This document shows positions 36,001-63,212 of a stretch of DNA of 64,000 nucleotides, piece after piece. This DNA is from Oxyruncus cristatus. Lineage: Eukaryota; Chordata; Aves; Passeriformes; Cotingidae. Under the pieces are notes generated by a model. It made no database searches, had not been told where the DNA came from, and worked only from the letters and a program-made list of their open reading frames with translations. Position 1 is the stretch's first letter, and every line of letters begins with the position of its first letter. The DNA is taken from the NCBI GenBank assembly GCA_013399855.1, contig VXAY01006698.1:1035970-1099969 (forward strand), read 5' to 3'. The translations under genes and the position numbers were made by a program.

Positions 36001-38856
36001 TTTTTAATTGTAGAGTTTTAGTTCTTCATAGTTTCCAGCTGAAAGCAAGCTGTTAGTGGTCTCCACTATGTGGCATGTTTTAGCCTGAGGAGGACTCTGA
36101 TGGAGCCAGCTGAACTAGAGAGACTTCAACAAGTAACAGGTAGTTCTTGTCCAAGTCCATATCTTGGTTTTGTTACCAGAATATGAAATGGGAACATTAA
36201 GGGAAATCCCCCATCCCAGCTGCCCTACATATTGAAACCTCTTTCTAAGTACTGGTGGGCAATACAGATCAGGATAACATCCACAGTCTTTATCAGGAAG
36301 ACAGTGTTTGAAGAGAGGGAGAATAAGCATTAAGCCAAATGCTATATGAAGTTTTAAGGCTGTGGGTGCCACTAAGCTTGTTTTTCTGCCACCTGCGCTG
36401 ATTGCATTAGCTGATCTGACAGACATCGCGGCAGTTTCTGAGCCTTGGGACTCAGACCCTGCTGGCTTCGGCAGGAGGTTTGTCAGGGGAGGTTCGCCGC
36501 TGGTTGCGCCATCTGGTGCAGAAAAGGGGTTTTTCCATCTACAGCACACAAAGAAAGGCTTTTGGAATTAACGTATAAAACTTGCACAAACCCGTTGATG
36601 ACACTGGAAAAGCAGGACACAAACTGAGCTCTGACTGCAGGTGACGAACCCATGCAAAATACTGTTCTGTGCTTTGTTTGGTTCCACTGAAGTATAAATA
36701 GCTCAATCATCTCTTGGCTCTGGAAAAAACAAGTGCCTGGAAACTTTTTGGTATTCCTTGATTCAGCTGGTTTTGCAGGATCCATCTCAGCATCTTAGCT
36801 TAGATCACCCCTGTTGTTTAAAAATAATTTTTTAGCTGTGGTAGCTTTGAGTCTGTGCATCTCTCTTGGCAATTTCTTCTGCATTTGTTTGTGTACCTGG
36901 AGAGATATGCAGGGTTGACTTCCGACCCACCTGATTTATCTTAACAACATGTTGTTCAGGTATGAGCCAGGGCCACAGGGAACACAGCATGGTAGACACC
37001 TTGAGAGAAACACACCATGCAGTGCTACTCACAAGGGAAAAATCCCAAATCTACTGTTGTGGGACTGTAAGATATTGCTGTATTATGACTTGGCTGTCAG
37101 GAGACAGACTGCAGTTTCTTCACATAAGCAAAACAAGCCTCACACAAACATACCCAGATATGCACTGCAGCGAGACATTTGAGAGTACAGATCTTCTGTC
37201 TTTATGTAACAAAATACAGTTTCAAAAAGATTCTCAAAACCACTTGTTTTACCCCATATTTACTGAAGAGGGTCTGGTAGAATACAGACCATCCGTTTTG
37301 GCAGACAATTGCCAATCCCGATCTTTAACTCATTAAATGCAGGGGATGCCATGGCATCGAATGAGTTAATTTTCTCTTTCTTACCAGATAGGATATAGGC
37401 AGAGTAGGGATGTAGGTAAGACTTGGGCCTGTCTTACCCTCTCCCTGATCCTTAATCAGCCCCATTACCTGCACCGCTCAAAGAAACCTACCAGCTGTGG
37501 GGCTTACTCAGCTGCACAGCCACACTAGAATGGTTGTGTTTAATGGCAAGATAATGAAGACTCAGCATGCATTTCTTTGGTTGGTGGCATGTTACTTCAG
37601 AGAGACCCCATCCACCTCTTCAATCCTCTTGCTGCCTGTTCTGATATACTGGCACAGATAATTGTGTATCTGTGGTATAAAGTGGATAAAGTGATCTGGT
37701 ACTCCTGAGAAATAAGGCATTTTTTTCTGCAGATCAGTTCCCTGAGGTACTCCTGAGTAGCTACACAGCAGCTGGCCCAGGACATTGCCGGAATGGCAGC
37801 AGACAGGAAGGCAGGGAAAATGTGGGATCTGCTTCAGCGAGCTTAGGCAGCAGCATTACTGAAGGTGAAGCTTATATTTGGTTGATTTCAGAGCACACCA
37901 CTGCAAGAGAGAGATTCAGTTCTCCTCGTCTGCTCACTGATGGCTGCAATCTGATGGTGAGGTAGCCCTTTTTTGGAAGAAGTGTGGTGCTGGATTACCT
38001 CAGCCACCTTGCACGGTTTGGTGATGCAGCTGAGCACATCAAATATCTCATGCAAGGAATGTACTGAGCCCATCTAATGCCCTGTTGAAACAATGGCCTT
38101 GCCAGGAGCTGTGCATTCCCAACCAAGTATTTCTTTGAACTGGCTTTGGCTCCTTTGACCACAGATTTAGCTGATTCAACAGCAGGATATTTACTTGTAT
38201 TTGCTGCTGGTATGTCAGCTTGCTTATCATGCATACGTGAGACATAACAAAAAAGCAGCAGGAACACACAGCTGGAAGCAGAGAATTGGAAATGGCAATG
38301 GGGAAATAACTCCTGAAGGCAGGGAGCCATTCAGTGGTCTTTGCCTTATCATCTAACCACACCTTCAATGTTACCTCTGGTATCAGTCACCTGGGTTGAT
38401 AAGCCCCTGCAGTATCTCCTGTAATAGAACTAGGTCCAAATTCCCAGAAGTATCCCTCAGGTTAAATAGGGAGAAGTAAAGAGTGCGTGTTAGCACTGAT
38501 AATTAGTTTAGCTGGCCCAACCCAGCTTTTCCTGTGTTGCAAAGGAGCTGAAAGGTTTGCAAGAGGAGTTGTGTTGATTGTACCGATGAAGACAATTCTG
38601 ATGGTAATATGCAGGCCGTTGTGTTTCTATTGCTCTGTACTTCAAGCTGAACACATTCTCTTCGTGAAAGCTGATTTGGAAAAGTACATCTTGAAATCTG
38701 TAGAAAGCATGCCTCAGCTGTGTATTTTGCATTCCAGTTGTGCAGATATCAAGCAGCTCTAGCAAGTTGCTCCAGCTCAAACATCACTCCCTTCTGCTGT
38801 TGATAGCAACTTCTAAGCAAAAGTTACTGCCTTTGCAACACAAGTTGGAGAGATCA

Positions 38857-38962
38857 CAAAAAAAACAACAAAAAAACCCCAAAAACAAACAAACAAAAAA
38901 CCCAAAACAAAAAACCAAACCAAAACAAAACCCCAAAACCAAAACAAACCACACCACATCTC
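38857..38962. repeat. A/C-rich low-complexity tract
   Basis: About 100 nt made only of A and C runs (AAAAAACAACAAAAAAACCCC, AAACAAACAAAC and similar), with no consistent period. Confidence 0.95.
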
Positions 38963-39959
38963 AGTTCTCAGTCTGGCATATTAAACTGTTACTCCAAGGA
39001 TTGTATCCAAGGGACACCACAGCATGGGCGTGCATTCCTCTTTGCTGACACAAACAGGAAAGGACAACTGTCTCTGGAAAAGCAGAAGCCTCAAATAGTT
39101 GTGGGGCAGTATTGTCATACATCACTGGAAACGTGCACACAGATTAAGAGTCTTTTAGGTCCGTGCAGCCACAGAATTACTTTATGCAAGACCAAAATGA
39201 TGACTGCAGTGAACTAAGGAAACTTTATAGTTTTATCTGTGTTTTATGTATGCATGTCAACTCTCCATTTTTACTAGGTTTTGGTTCCAGTTTTCAATGC
39301 TAGCAGTGCATCTCTAGAGCCCAGTGTCTGTGGCTTCTACTAAAATCCCATCTTGCCAAGCCACTTTTGCAGCAAAGCCTTTGCAGAAGTTAGATTCATT
39401 TCAATCATTCCTAGCCTGCAAATGTGAAATCTCATTAGACAATAAGGACATCACATCACAAAATAATTTCCTTAGACATCTTTGCATGCACTGATATACA
39501 TCCATTTTTAAAAGGAAACTCCAAAGATGGGGGGACTTGCTTATCTTACTTTACTTAATAAAAACACTGAGATATTTAAATCCTAGCTTGCCTAGGACCA
39601 ACTAACTGGTGAGAAAATTAATCAGCCTTTAAAAATAATATCCCAATGATCTGTGTGACACCCAGTGAATTACTATAGGCTATCAAATGAGTAAAGCTTG
39701 TTCATAGAAGCAAAACCACCTGAAGTAGCACAGACTGGTTCAGCTAAATAGAGCACACTGAAAAATAAGACCAACATACAACATACTTTCCAAAGATCTT
39801 CCCTTTATACAGCAGACAAGGTAAATAGTTGCTACTCCACAGGAGTCTGCAGAGGCAGGAAAACAAGCCGCTGAAGCTCAGAGCAAGCCAGGCTCCCAGA
39901 GAATTCGAGGCCACTTATAGGCACATAAATATGTTGTGGAGTGCTTGAGAAACTCTTTG

Positions 39960-40255
39960 AAGGCTTATGTCGGAGAGGCTTTCTCACCATGTCGTTTGCG
40001 GGAAACCTCCTTCAAAACCTGCCTTCCGCGGCTGGGCGTGGGGACGTTAACACGGGGACTATTGAAAGAGACGCCTCCCGCCCCGCTCTGCTTCCCTCAG
40101 TCTCGTTCCTAGCCGTGCGGTCTCACTATTCTCCCTTGTCCCAGCACGAAAACTTGCCTGTCTGCACAGGAAGGCATCGACTTGCTTTCTACCTAGTCGT
40201 GGGTATTCTGTCTAGGAAACGGTCATATGACTCTCACAGTTCAGACAGATCAGGG
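39960..40255. promoter_or_regulatory. Isolated CpG-rich block in intergenic DNA
   Basis: Roughly 18 CpG dinucleotides in about 290 nt (for example TTCCGCGGCTGGGCG, GACGCCTCCCGCCCCGC, AGCCGTGCGG) where flanking kilobases have almost none. An open frame of 123 codons spans it (39941-40312, +) but resembles no family I know. It could be a small CpG-island promoter, enhancer or old insertion. Confidence 0.4.
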
Positions 40256-43200
40256 GGCAGAAGCAAGTGCCAAAGGTGTGTCCATGGGGAGGAACAGGAC
40301 TTGTGCCTTTAAGCAGGAACGTGACATTCCACTGACACAGCCATCTCATGTAATATGTGCTAAGAGCATGTCTTTGACTAAATCTGCTAATTCCCCAAAT
40401 TTCTGAATTTTAATTTCTGTCTTTGGCATCCAAGATGAGGTCTGAATGACACCCAAGCACAGCTGGTTCTGTAACCTCATGTAGTTCTACAAAACCAGCT
40501 TGGTGGGGGTGCTCAGCAATCCCAGCTCAGTGCCAGCCTCCCATGTGTCCATTCACACTGCTGTCAGCTGGACCTCACTGAGACTGTAGGTTTAGGGGTA
40601 TAGAATAAAGGTTTACATGTCCCCCCGCCCCGACAGAGACATAACTATCCCTGAATTCAAACAGCCTTTTGGGAAAGTTTTGCTTGGGCTTTGTTTGGGA
40701 AACAAACCTACTACATCTCTATCCATCTCTTTTTTCTACCTATACAACAAAGTCTGATGCAAACTGCACTGGTAATTGTCAGTCCTGATCAGAAGAACCA
40801 CCTTACCACTCAGAAAAGTGAGATAATGTGTTTTCAGAAATGTATAATTGCCTGAAGGGTGTATGACCATCACTGTCACTTTCTTCTCGCAACTGGATTA
40901 ACAGGTAGGAAATCAGTTTTTGACTAACCACCACAAGAAATGCATTTAGTAAGTAAACCACTTTGGATCCCAGAAGACCTTAACATTGCTTTCAATTCCT
41001 TGGAGAAAAGCATTCATTTTACAACAGTTGAAGCTACATAATAGGAGCTGGAGAGGCTTTTTCCATTCAGCTTGAAGACAGAAACCTGAGTGGAATTAAC
41101 ATGCGCACATGTAGATAAATTACATGATCTTAATCAAAGTTTTTAATATGCAACTTTGGTGTATTGTAAAACAAACCCCCTTCAGTCACTCATTAGTTAT
41201 TTAACAGAAAATGAAAGTGCGCAAATGTTTTATTTTTCCCGAGAAAGTAAGGAGAATTAAAAACATTCTGGGCAGAGTAAGGAAGCAGAACAAGGACTGT
41301 TTCTTTGTTGAACAGCACATCAAATTTAGTTGAAGACAAAAAAAAAAGGTCAGACTAGTCAACTATGCAGCTTCATTTCTGGAAATGTTAAGTCAATGCC
41401 ATTCTCTATTAAGTACTATTGAAATGGAAAAAGTTCACACTGACAAATCTGGCCCTGCTATTCAGCTGCCTAATCGTGGTGTTAAGCACCTAAACTTACA
41501 CATCTAGGGAAGTTTTAAAATATAAGGTCTATGTACTGTATACTCTTCTCAGTTGTTTCTTAATCTATTGTCTCACTTTTTTTTCCTTTAATCACAACCA
41601 CCTCTATTCTATGATCCCAATATCCATGATTATTCCATGTGCTTCACCCAATCACAAGTTTGTTTTTCAGCCTCTCCTTTGTAAGAAAGTAAAAAAATGC
41701 AACAGTTTTCTGTGCCAAGGTAATTAAAAATTACATTCTTATGCTATGTTTCAACCAGACATCTCCTCCCTTGCACTTCCTGGATGAGATACAGCCGCCT
41801 ATGGTTCTAAAAATAATCCTGCTCTTTTCTGACACATTACTAGCCTGCATATGCATCCTGTATCTGCTGGTTACCCACACAGCCGTACTGGACTTCTTGG
41901 AGCTCCTTAAATATAACCATGTGTCTTCAAAAGTATGGCTTGTATTAATGTTCTCGTGAAGGCACAAACAGATCAGAAAATATCTTTGCAATGCCAATCC
42001 TTAAGCAACCTTTGGATTGTTCCCAGTACATGCTTCTAAATACATAATGTACTTCCATTACATTATGTATAATCTGCCCATGTTTCTTCCTGCTTTTCCA
42101 TTATAAAGGTAGCATACTGTGCCTGCTAGGTACTGAGCTAGTGCAGCTGGGAAGGCAAATGCAACTCCTGAGCTGGCAAATTACCTCTTAATTCACATTA
42201 ACCTGACACCTGTATTTTAAGCAATTAATTTTTTCTAGAGTGGAAAGCAGGAAAGGGTCCCTAGGTAAAAACCAACAACACTGGGTTAGGTCAGTATATT
42301 TATATAAGCAGTGATACAATTTCTGTCTCAGTTCTAGAATTCCCTAGTTATAAAAGGGCAGACTGAAACAGGAAAGGGAGCTTTCTTATGCACCTACTAA
42401 AGGGAAATGACAAAGACTAAAATGGGAAAGTATTAGAAACTACCTTGCAACTAAAACAACAAAAAGGGATCACACTTCCCCTTTCTTTAGTCCTTGTTGT
42501 GCTGCAGATTTTAACTATGCCCCTTTGGGCTGGACTGGATCTCTTACAGCAGGGCTGATTGGACAGTGCAGTTACACGAGGCGATGGAGTACATTCTACT
42601 CCCCAGGGTCAGAGAATAGAATCATTAGGTCCATTAGAACTCTCAGGTCTTCTTACTCAAGGAAGACAGGAGAACAATCCAAGTCAGTTAGATGAAAGCA
42701 GGAACAGTAGCTTCAGCCAGACAAGCTCCGTAGGGAGAGGTGATATGTTTTCATTGGACCAACTGATACAGCTGAAGAAAAGCAGACCAGCTTTCAGGAA
42801 CACAAGGCCTCCTTCACTAAGCCCAGCATCACTGGGCCAGGGGAGGTGGAACAATAGCTCCCTTCTCTCAGGAAGGTTAACCACAGCTGTGGGACAAGCC
42901 TGGCAAAGACTGTCCAAATCCAGCTATTTTTTTTTTGCATGGCATTTATATTTTCATTTTTTATATTATTAAAATCTAGTTTATACTAAATGTGTCAACT
43001 ACAAGAATTCAAACAACTCAGCTCTTGCATTCTTTGCAATACCTGCCTGGAGACAAACACACACTTGTCTCCAGTGCTTAACACTGGTTTATTTGGTAAG
43101 ATGTCTCTGTGTCTTAGAACAGGATTTTTCTTTACCCAAGATTCTATCAGCTCCTGCTGATAGATTTTTTCCTTCATGTTCTTAACCCTATGCAGCTGAC

Positions 43201-43896
43201 ATCCTAATTATCTTTACAGCAGCTCTGATGTCAAATGGAAGACTGAGACTGTGATCAAAGAGAGAACACCCACAGAAAGAGGGAATTCGTATGGAGCAGA
43301 AAGGCGGTGCTTCTTTGCATCTGCCTGATTATAATAGTAGAAAAACAAAGAGCTGCATCTTTAAAGTTAGAAGAGTGAAATTCTTTTGCAAAACAAATGT
43401 TCACTCTATATACAGTTGCCTTTCATTTATTAATAAATATTTTCTTTTTTTGTGTTCTTATTAAATGGGGAAGTTGGGTTTTGAAAGCTAAACTAAAATT
43501 TTAAGAGGAAAAATACCCCATAACACAAGCAAACACCTACAAGTCTTTAATCCAAACTATTCTTTTAAAAACTAGTTAAAACATAACCCACATAACTGGG
43601 AGCAAAACAGACATCTTGGGAGAAAAATCTTAATATGAAAGGTGAGTTGAGGGACACTAAGGCCTGCTCTCTAAAGTCCCTTAACCTGCAGTCTGGTTGT
43701 TATTAAAAGCAGGAACATAAAAACGAGGAAGATAGAAAGCTCTCTCACCTATCAGAGTGAGCCTTCTTTTTACTTTCCAAACTAGGCTGGTGAATTTTAG
43801 GCCAGATGTTTTTATGTCACTGCTAAATACCTTAGCAGTGTGCCAGCTTTCAGTAGCACAATACTGCTCAAGAGCAGGCCCTCCTCAGCAGCCCAA

Positions 43897-43899
<3 letters not shown>

Positions 43900-43929
<30 letters not shown>
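43900..43929. repeat. (TA)15 microsatellite
   Basis: Perfect TA run. Open frames across it on both strands encode only YIYIYI and are spurious. Confidence 0.98.
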
Positions 43930-43934
<5 letters not shown>

Positions 43935-45091
43935 CCAGTTATGAAAGCCATCATGATCTTTTGATGGACTTTGCAGATGATTTGACAAACTAGACATGGG
44001 TTAGACATTAGCTGTACTCCAAAATGTTATAAAACACTCTTCTGAAACTCTTACATAATAAAACATTATAAAAATGAGACTTTTACCTTACTATTTAAGC
44101 ACCATTGACTACCAGTAATATTTTAAAAAGAGTTTAATAAAAAACTCTGTGTAGTCCAAACAAGACTTTAATGTTGCTTTCGCCCTAGGCCATCGCTGGG
44201 CATTCATTTCATGAAATGAGACAGAGAGAGGATACAGTCCTGCTGAATTGCAGTTCTGTCTTGAAGGTAGACTTCCTGCAAGACAGACCTCCTTTTCATA
44301 CATGTAACAGCAGCAAACCACTTTACTTCAGACTCAAGCCTGAGAGAGTGGCTGTTCACCCATCAACAGGAAAACTCTCCTGGCACAGTGCCCTGCACGG
44401 ACACAGAGCCTGCAAGAACTTAGCAAGTCATACAAAACCAGATGAAAAATCTGTCAAACAAGCGCTGAGTTACCGAAGTTAGAGGTAACACAAAGCTTTG
44501 AACTGAGTATCTTTTAAGTAAAGGTGTACTTCCTTTGGGAAAACCTTGTGTATGTCGTTCTAAAGAGTTTTTGGGGACAAGGCTAGCAAAGATAACTTAC
44601 CACCAGGTGCTTAGATTTTAATCAGAATCATCCACATCTGTTCTCAGTTTTAAATGCCACCTAGCATTTAAATCTACACTAGCATTTCAACTGCAATGAC
44701 ATCAGTGGTAGCTTTTCGAAGTAAAGCATGATAATATAAGCAGCAAAGCACTCGATGGCAAAGGAGCAAGGCCCATCCTTCTACCACAGTTCAGTGATAT
44801 GCAGAGTATGAAAAATAAAAAGCAGAAAGCAAACAGGAGGGTTTGTATGGTATGGCTCCAATTCTAACAGCATACACAGGGTGATGACTACATACTGCTA
44901 AAGATGACAAGCCTCTGATTTCTCTTTCAGGAAAGTCAAAACTGATTGAAATACAGATAATTAACAGGAAAACACATTCAACTGATGTAGCAGAAACTAG
45001 AATAAGCAAGTTTCCCACCATGGAAGTATTACAAAAATACAAAAACTTATAGAAGAAGTTACAGTAACTTTTATAAGACTCCAGTCATTAC

Positions 45092-45261
45092 CTCAGGATT
45101 TAAAATTTCACTCATTTGTGCCACGAGTGCAAAACATTCAAACTTCATGAAATATTCATACAGACAGAAATCCATGCGGCACCATTTCATCTTATAGACA
45201 CCTAGATCCCCAAAGTATATGCAATTTGAAGATGAAAAAAGACAAGAACAACTCCTCTGTC
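45092..45261 (-). other. Exon-like segment downstream of SLC35E3
   Basis: 170 nt on the minus strand between acceptor CTTATTGCAG and donor GAG/GTAATG, open in one frame (includes YKMKWCRMDFCLYEYFMKF and ALVAQMSEILNPE). It is on the strand of SLC35E3 and MDM2 and lies between them. No family is recognised. An open frame of 57 codons is not rare by chance, so this is weak. Confidence 0.18.
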
Positions 45262-46749
45262 CTGCAATAAGCAGGTATCAGTAAAGTGATCAATATTTAT
45301 TCCCACCCTACATATATCCAAAGAAACAATACATACAAAGATCCATTTATCCCACGATTACACAAGCCTCCTGGATTTAATATTTTGAACCGTATGACAA
45401 AGTTCAAGATACTTGATTATATACAACAGGTAAATCTGAAAGGAGAGTTCTTGAAGGTATGAAAAAAAACCACGTCACTTAAGCCCCCCTCCCCCATTCC
45501 AACAACAGATTCTATTTATAATGTACTTTTTTAATGATACTGTTAATTTTCTCTTGCAGATCTGCTCCTCTTCTTAAGGATTCTTTTGCATTTCCAGGCA
45601 TGGCTGTTTTGTTCATTCTACCACTTTACATCAGTCTCATCTCAAATACTGTAGTTAAACAGGCATCTAATTCAGTTGTTTTCTACCTGTGTCTTGGCAG
45701 TCTGTCTACATCTCAGAAGAACTTGTGCACAGCACAAATTAACGCAAATAGCTTTCTCAGCGTACAAACTGAAGGATATGCATCCAGAGCTTGACAGTCT
45801 GAATACCTCTTTCAGTAGTCCAGGCTGTATTTTTAAACTAATTTTAAACTAATTAGACTTTCCTATAAAAATGTATAAAAAAATTATCCTTGGACCAGTA
45901 CAATGTCCAAGAAACAGCTGGTAAAGATGTAAAATTATTCAGGTATTTTTAACTCTGAAATGATATAGAGTATTATGGTGTAAACTTAGGTTACACAGAG
46001 AAATAACTTTTTCTTAAATCAAGAACTCTGTAATAGAATAAATAATTTACAAGCTTGAGAAAAGCTGAATTGTTTCCTACAATGAAGACTTCTGACCTCT
46101 ATTGTATAAAATGTAGAGGAACTAAATATAATTTCTGCTGGTGGCTGCAAAACTTAAGTACTTGGTTTTGTTCACGTAATTCCCCTCTTTAAATCTGCTA
46201 GAGGTAGATGAAGATAAAACAAACCTCAACAAGTAAGAATTAAGTTACTGCAATTACATTCTAACCCTGCAAATCTAGCAAACATATGTTCTCGCCAGAT
46301 TTACTGAAAGCAGTTATTTTTTCTTTCCTTTTTTTAACTAGAACAGCACTCAGCTTCTTCCATCCACATTGTCAAAATCAGTGCCTGATACCACCATAAA
46401 ATAATTTTCAAAGCATTTCTGAATTATAGCAGAAGTAGGTCCCACCTCGCACTCTTCAGTCACTGTGATACATTTCCCAGGACTGCCTGTTGAGGAAACG
46501 CTGCCTTAACCAGCACTGCCCCGACAGCCCTCCTGTGCCTCTCCCCTAAAACGGTGGCAACAGACAAGCCTGCAGACCCCACCCCAGGTAACTCTTGGGA
46601 AAAGGTGTGGAAGTGAAGGAGGTGGGGCTGAAGGCAGGACAGAGAAATGGGCAATCTTCATGCCCATTAAAGACAGGACCTTTCTGAAGATTTCTCCAAA
46701 ATATTTTTTAGCGTTGTTGTCTGCATGCAAGGGCTGCAAAATAATTGGT

Positions 46750-47593
46750 TATTACCACAAAATCAGAGATTTTATTAGGCTCACAAGTATTTACAAGATT
46801 TCATGTAAAGTCTTTGTTTTGGCACAGAGAAAATTATAATGCAGTAACAAAATTTTCCAAAACATTAATTGCTTCATGAATGCCCTGACAGACTAGAAGA
46901 AAAAATTAAGATAAACTGTTTAGACCTGATTTCCTAATTTTCTATAGCTTGGCCTATGGCTTTAACTTGTACACTCTGACCTTTAGTCTCCTTCCACCTG
47001 TAGTTTTATCTACTTTCTTCAGCAAAAAAACCTATCCCTGTGTTGAAGCCAAATATAGATAAGAAAGCACACGAGAAATAGAAATGACTCTGGCGGCCTT
47101 TTTTAAAACGACTGGACAAAGTATGTTTTCCTCCTCATTGTTTACCAGACAAAAAGGAGGAAGCATTACTACATACCAGAACATCTGCATAAAAGTTGCC
47201 TCCAAGTTTTTCTTCACGACAGCAGTACTGGCATGATCACAGAGACAAGATTCCTTTTCTTTCTCTCTTTCTGTATTATAACTGTAGCCATCATGATCTC
47301 ATTTGGTATGCAAAAAATATAATTACTTCAGTACAATTTCCACAGCAATTTGAAGTGTGCCTTTTTCTCTTTTATGTTAATGTTTTAATTTAATGAAAAT
47401 GATAGGATGGACTGCATGGCAAAACCCCAGCATTCTACATAATTCAGTTTGTTTGGTTTAGTTACAGAATAACAATCCTGGTAGTTAAACTAAAACCATA
47501 GATATAAATGACTGAGGCAATTTCGTGCATTCTAGAATCAATGCATATTTAAATCCTTGTTTTCCTTCGCAACAGTATTGAGAAACTCTTGCT
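46750..47593 (-). other. SLC35E3: SLC35E3 3' UTR (extent inferred)
   Basis: Non-coding sequence after the SLC35E3 stop. The first plausible minus-strand AATAAA is at 46771-46776 (plus TTTATT). Longer UTR forms cannot be excluded. Confidence 0.4.
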
Positions 47594-51571
<3,978 letters not shown>

Positions 51572-51997
51572 NNNNNNNNNNNNNNNNNNNNNNNNNNNNN
51601 NNNNNNNNNNNNNNNNNNNNNNNNNNNNNNNNNNNNNNNNNNNNNNNNNNNNNNNNNNNNNNNNNNNNNNNNNNNNNNNNNNNNNNNNNNNNNNNNNNNN
51701 NNNNNNNNNNNNNNNNNNNNNNNNNNNNNNNNNNNNNNNNNNNNNNNNNNNNNNNNNNNNNNNNNNNNNNNNNNNNNNNNNNNNNNNNNNNNNNNNNNNN
51801 NNNNNNNNNNNNNNNNNNNNNNNNNNNNNNNNNNNNNNNNNNNNNNNNNNNNNNNNNNNNNNNNNNNNNNNNNNNNNNNNNNNNNNNNNNNNNNNNNNNN
51901 NNNNNNNNNNNNNNNNNNNNNNNNNNNNNNNNNNNNNNNNNNNNNNNNNNNNNNNNNNNNNNNNNNNNNNNNNNNNNNNNNNNNNNNNNNNNNNNNN
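51572..51997. other. Assembly gap (426 N)
   Basis: Run of N hiding the SLC35E3 5' UTR and core promoter. Confidence 1.
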
Positions 51998-52282
51998 TGT
52001 GTCTGTGCGTGTTTGAGTGTGTGTGTGTGTCTGTGCGTGTTTGAGTGTGTGTATGTCTGTGTCTGTGCGTGTTTGAGTGTGTGTGTGTGTGTGTCTGTGC
52101 GTGTTTGAGTGCGTGTGTGTGTCTGTGTCTGTGCGTGTTTGAGTGCGTGTGTGTCTGTGTGTCTGTGTCTGTGCGTGTTTGAGTGTGTGTGTGTCTGTGC
52201 GTGTGTGTGTGTCTGTGCGTGTTTGTGTGTGTCTGTGCGTGTGTCTGTGTGTCTGTGCGTGTGTGTGTGTGTGTGTCTGTGC
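51998..52282. repeat. GT-rich minisatellite bordering gap
   Basis: Irregular tandem repeats of units like TGTGTCTGTGCGTGTTTGAG with embedded (GT)n. The repeat runs into the gap and is likely its cause. Long open frames on both strands ([16 protein letters not shown] types) are repeat artefacts. Confidence 0.95.
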
Positions 52283-53220
52283 GCCTCCACTCCCTCCCCT
52301 CCTACCCCACACCTCTGCCCAACAGCCCAGCGATAGGCAGAAACGCTCTTCCCCTCCAAGGTATCCAGTCCACAACTGGACTGGGTATTTCCGGCAACAC
52401 ATTCACGAAAATGCAGGTACACACGTACAGCACAAACGAAGTCCTCTGACAGGTATCAGAAGGCACCGAGTGGGTGAAGGAGCCAGAGCCCTTGCCTAAC
52501 TGCACTACAGTCGTGTCCTCTGCACCCTCGCGTGAAGGGAATGGCAGCTAAATGTGTGTTCACACAGGTAAACAGGGTCAGAACAAGCCTTCTAAATAAA
52601 CTACAAAATCTCGGCAATTTCAACATATGATCATCCTTGCTTTGATTCAGCAGCGTTTTAGCAATTCCACAATGTATGGTAGAACAGCACAAGCCCTGAA
52701 GCAAGGCTGCCTTCTCTTCTGAAGGGCTGGATGTAGCCCCTCACTTTTGCTTTTCGGTGTTCCCTTCCGCCAGCCCCAGGTGTTTGCTTTCTTCTCCTCT
52801 CCTTTCCACATACACCTTCCTGCAGTCTCACTTTTCTCCCCAGTGTACCCATGCACATTCTTTTCCTTCCAAGTTATGTTTCCAGTCTATGGGCAGCTCT
52901 TTTTGCCACATAGCAAAGATACTAAGGAGCTTCATACAATCACCATATTTATATCATGACATTTTAGATTAGAACAATCAAACATTTTCTCTTTTTGAAG
53001 TACTTTTATTAGGAAAAAAATTATGAAAAAGGTTATTTAACAAATAACATCTCTGAAGTTGGTCAGAACTTTTCAAGTTTACATTGAAATCTGAGAGTTG
53101 GAGGTTTTCTCCCCCCAAAACATCAGAACGGTTTGTCCAAATAATGTTTTTGTTGGTTTGTTTTTTTATGTAACCAGAATGTCCATGCTCAGAAGTTTTT
53201 GTAGGTATCTACATGAAAAC
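52283..53220 (-). other. SLC35E3 upstream flank and NUP107 3' UTR
   Basis: No gene is recognised between the minisatellite and the NUP107 stop. A minus-strand AATAAA (plus TTTATT at 53005-53010) is a good NUP107 poly(A) signal, giving a 3' UTR of about 230 nt (roughly 52985-53220). The rest is tandem intergenic DNA upstream of SLC35E3. Confidence 0.6.
53005..53010 (-). terminator. Candidate NUP107 poly(A) signal
   Basis: Minus-strand AATAAA about 215 nt after the NUP107 stop codon. Confidence 0.6.

Positions 53221-63212
<9,992 letters not shown>

Larger units (their letters stand above)
30073..46750. other. Intergenic region between MDM2 and SLC35E3
   Basis: Nearly 17 kb without a recognisable gene. 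It holds a (CA)n and a (TA)n microsatellite, a CR1 fragment, an A/C-rich low-complexity tract (38857-38962), an isolated CpG-rich block (39960-40255) and an exon-like segment (45092-45261). The longest uninterrupted open frame (36115-36549, minus strand, 144 codons) resembles no family I know and has no splice or promoter support. Confidence 0.6.

Noticed and set aside
36115..36549. 144-codon minus-strand open frame in the intergenic region
   Set aside because: No recognisable domain, promoter or splice context; length is compatible with chance.
38857..38962. Telomere-like or G-quadruplex element (CCCCAAAA-type)
   Set aside because: C runs are too few and irregular; best described as A/C low-complexity sequence.
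42559..42972. 137-codon plus-strand open frame
   Set aside because: Low-complexity Ser/Gln-rich translation, overlapping a possible repeat fragment, no supporting signals.
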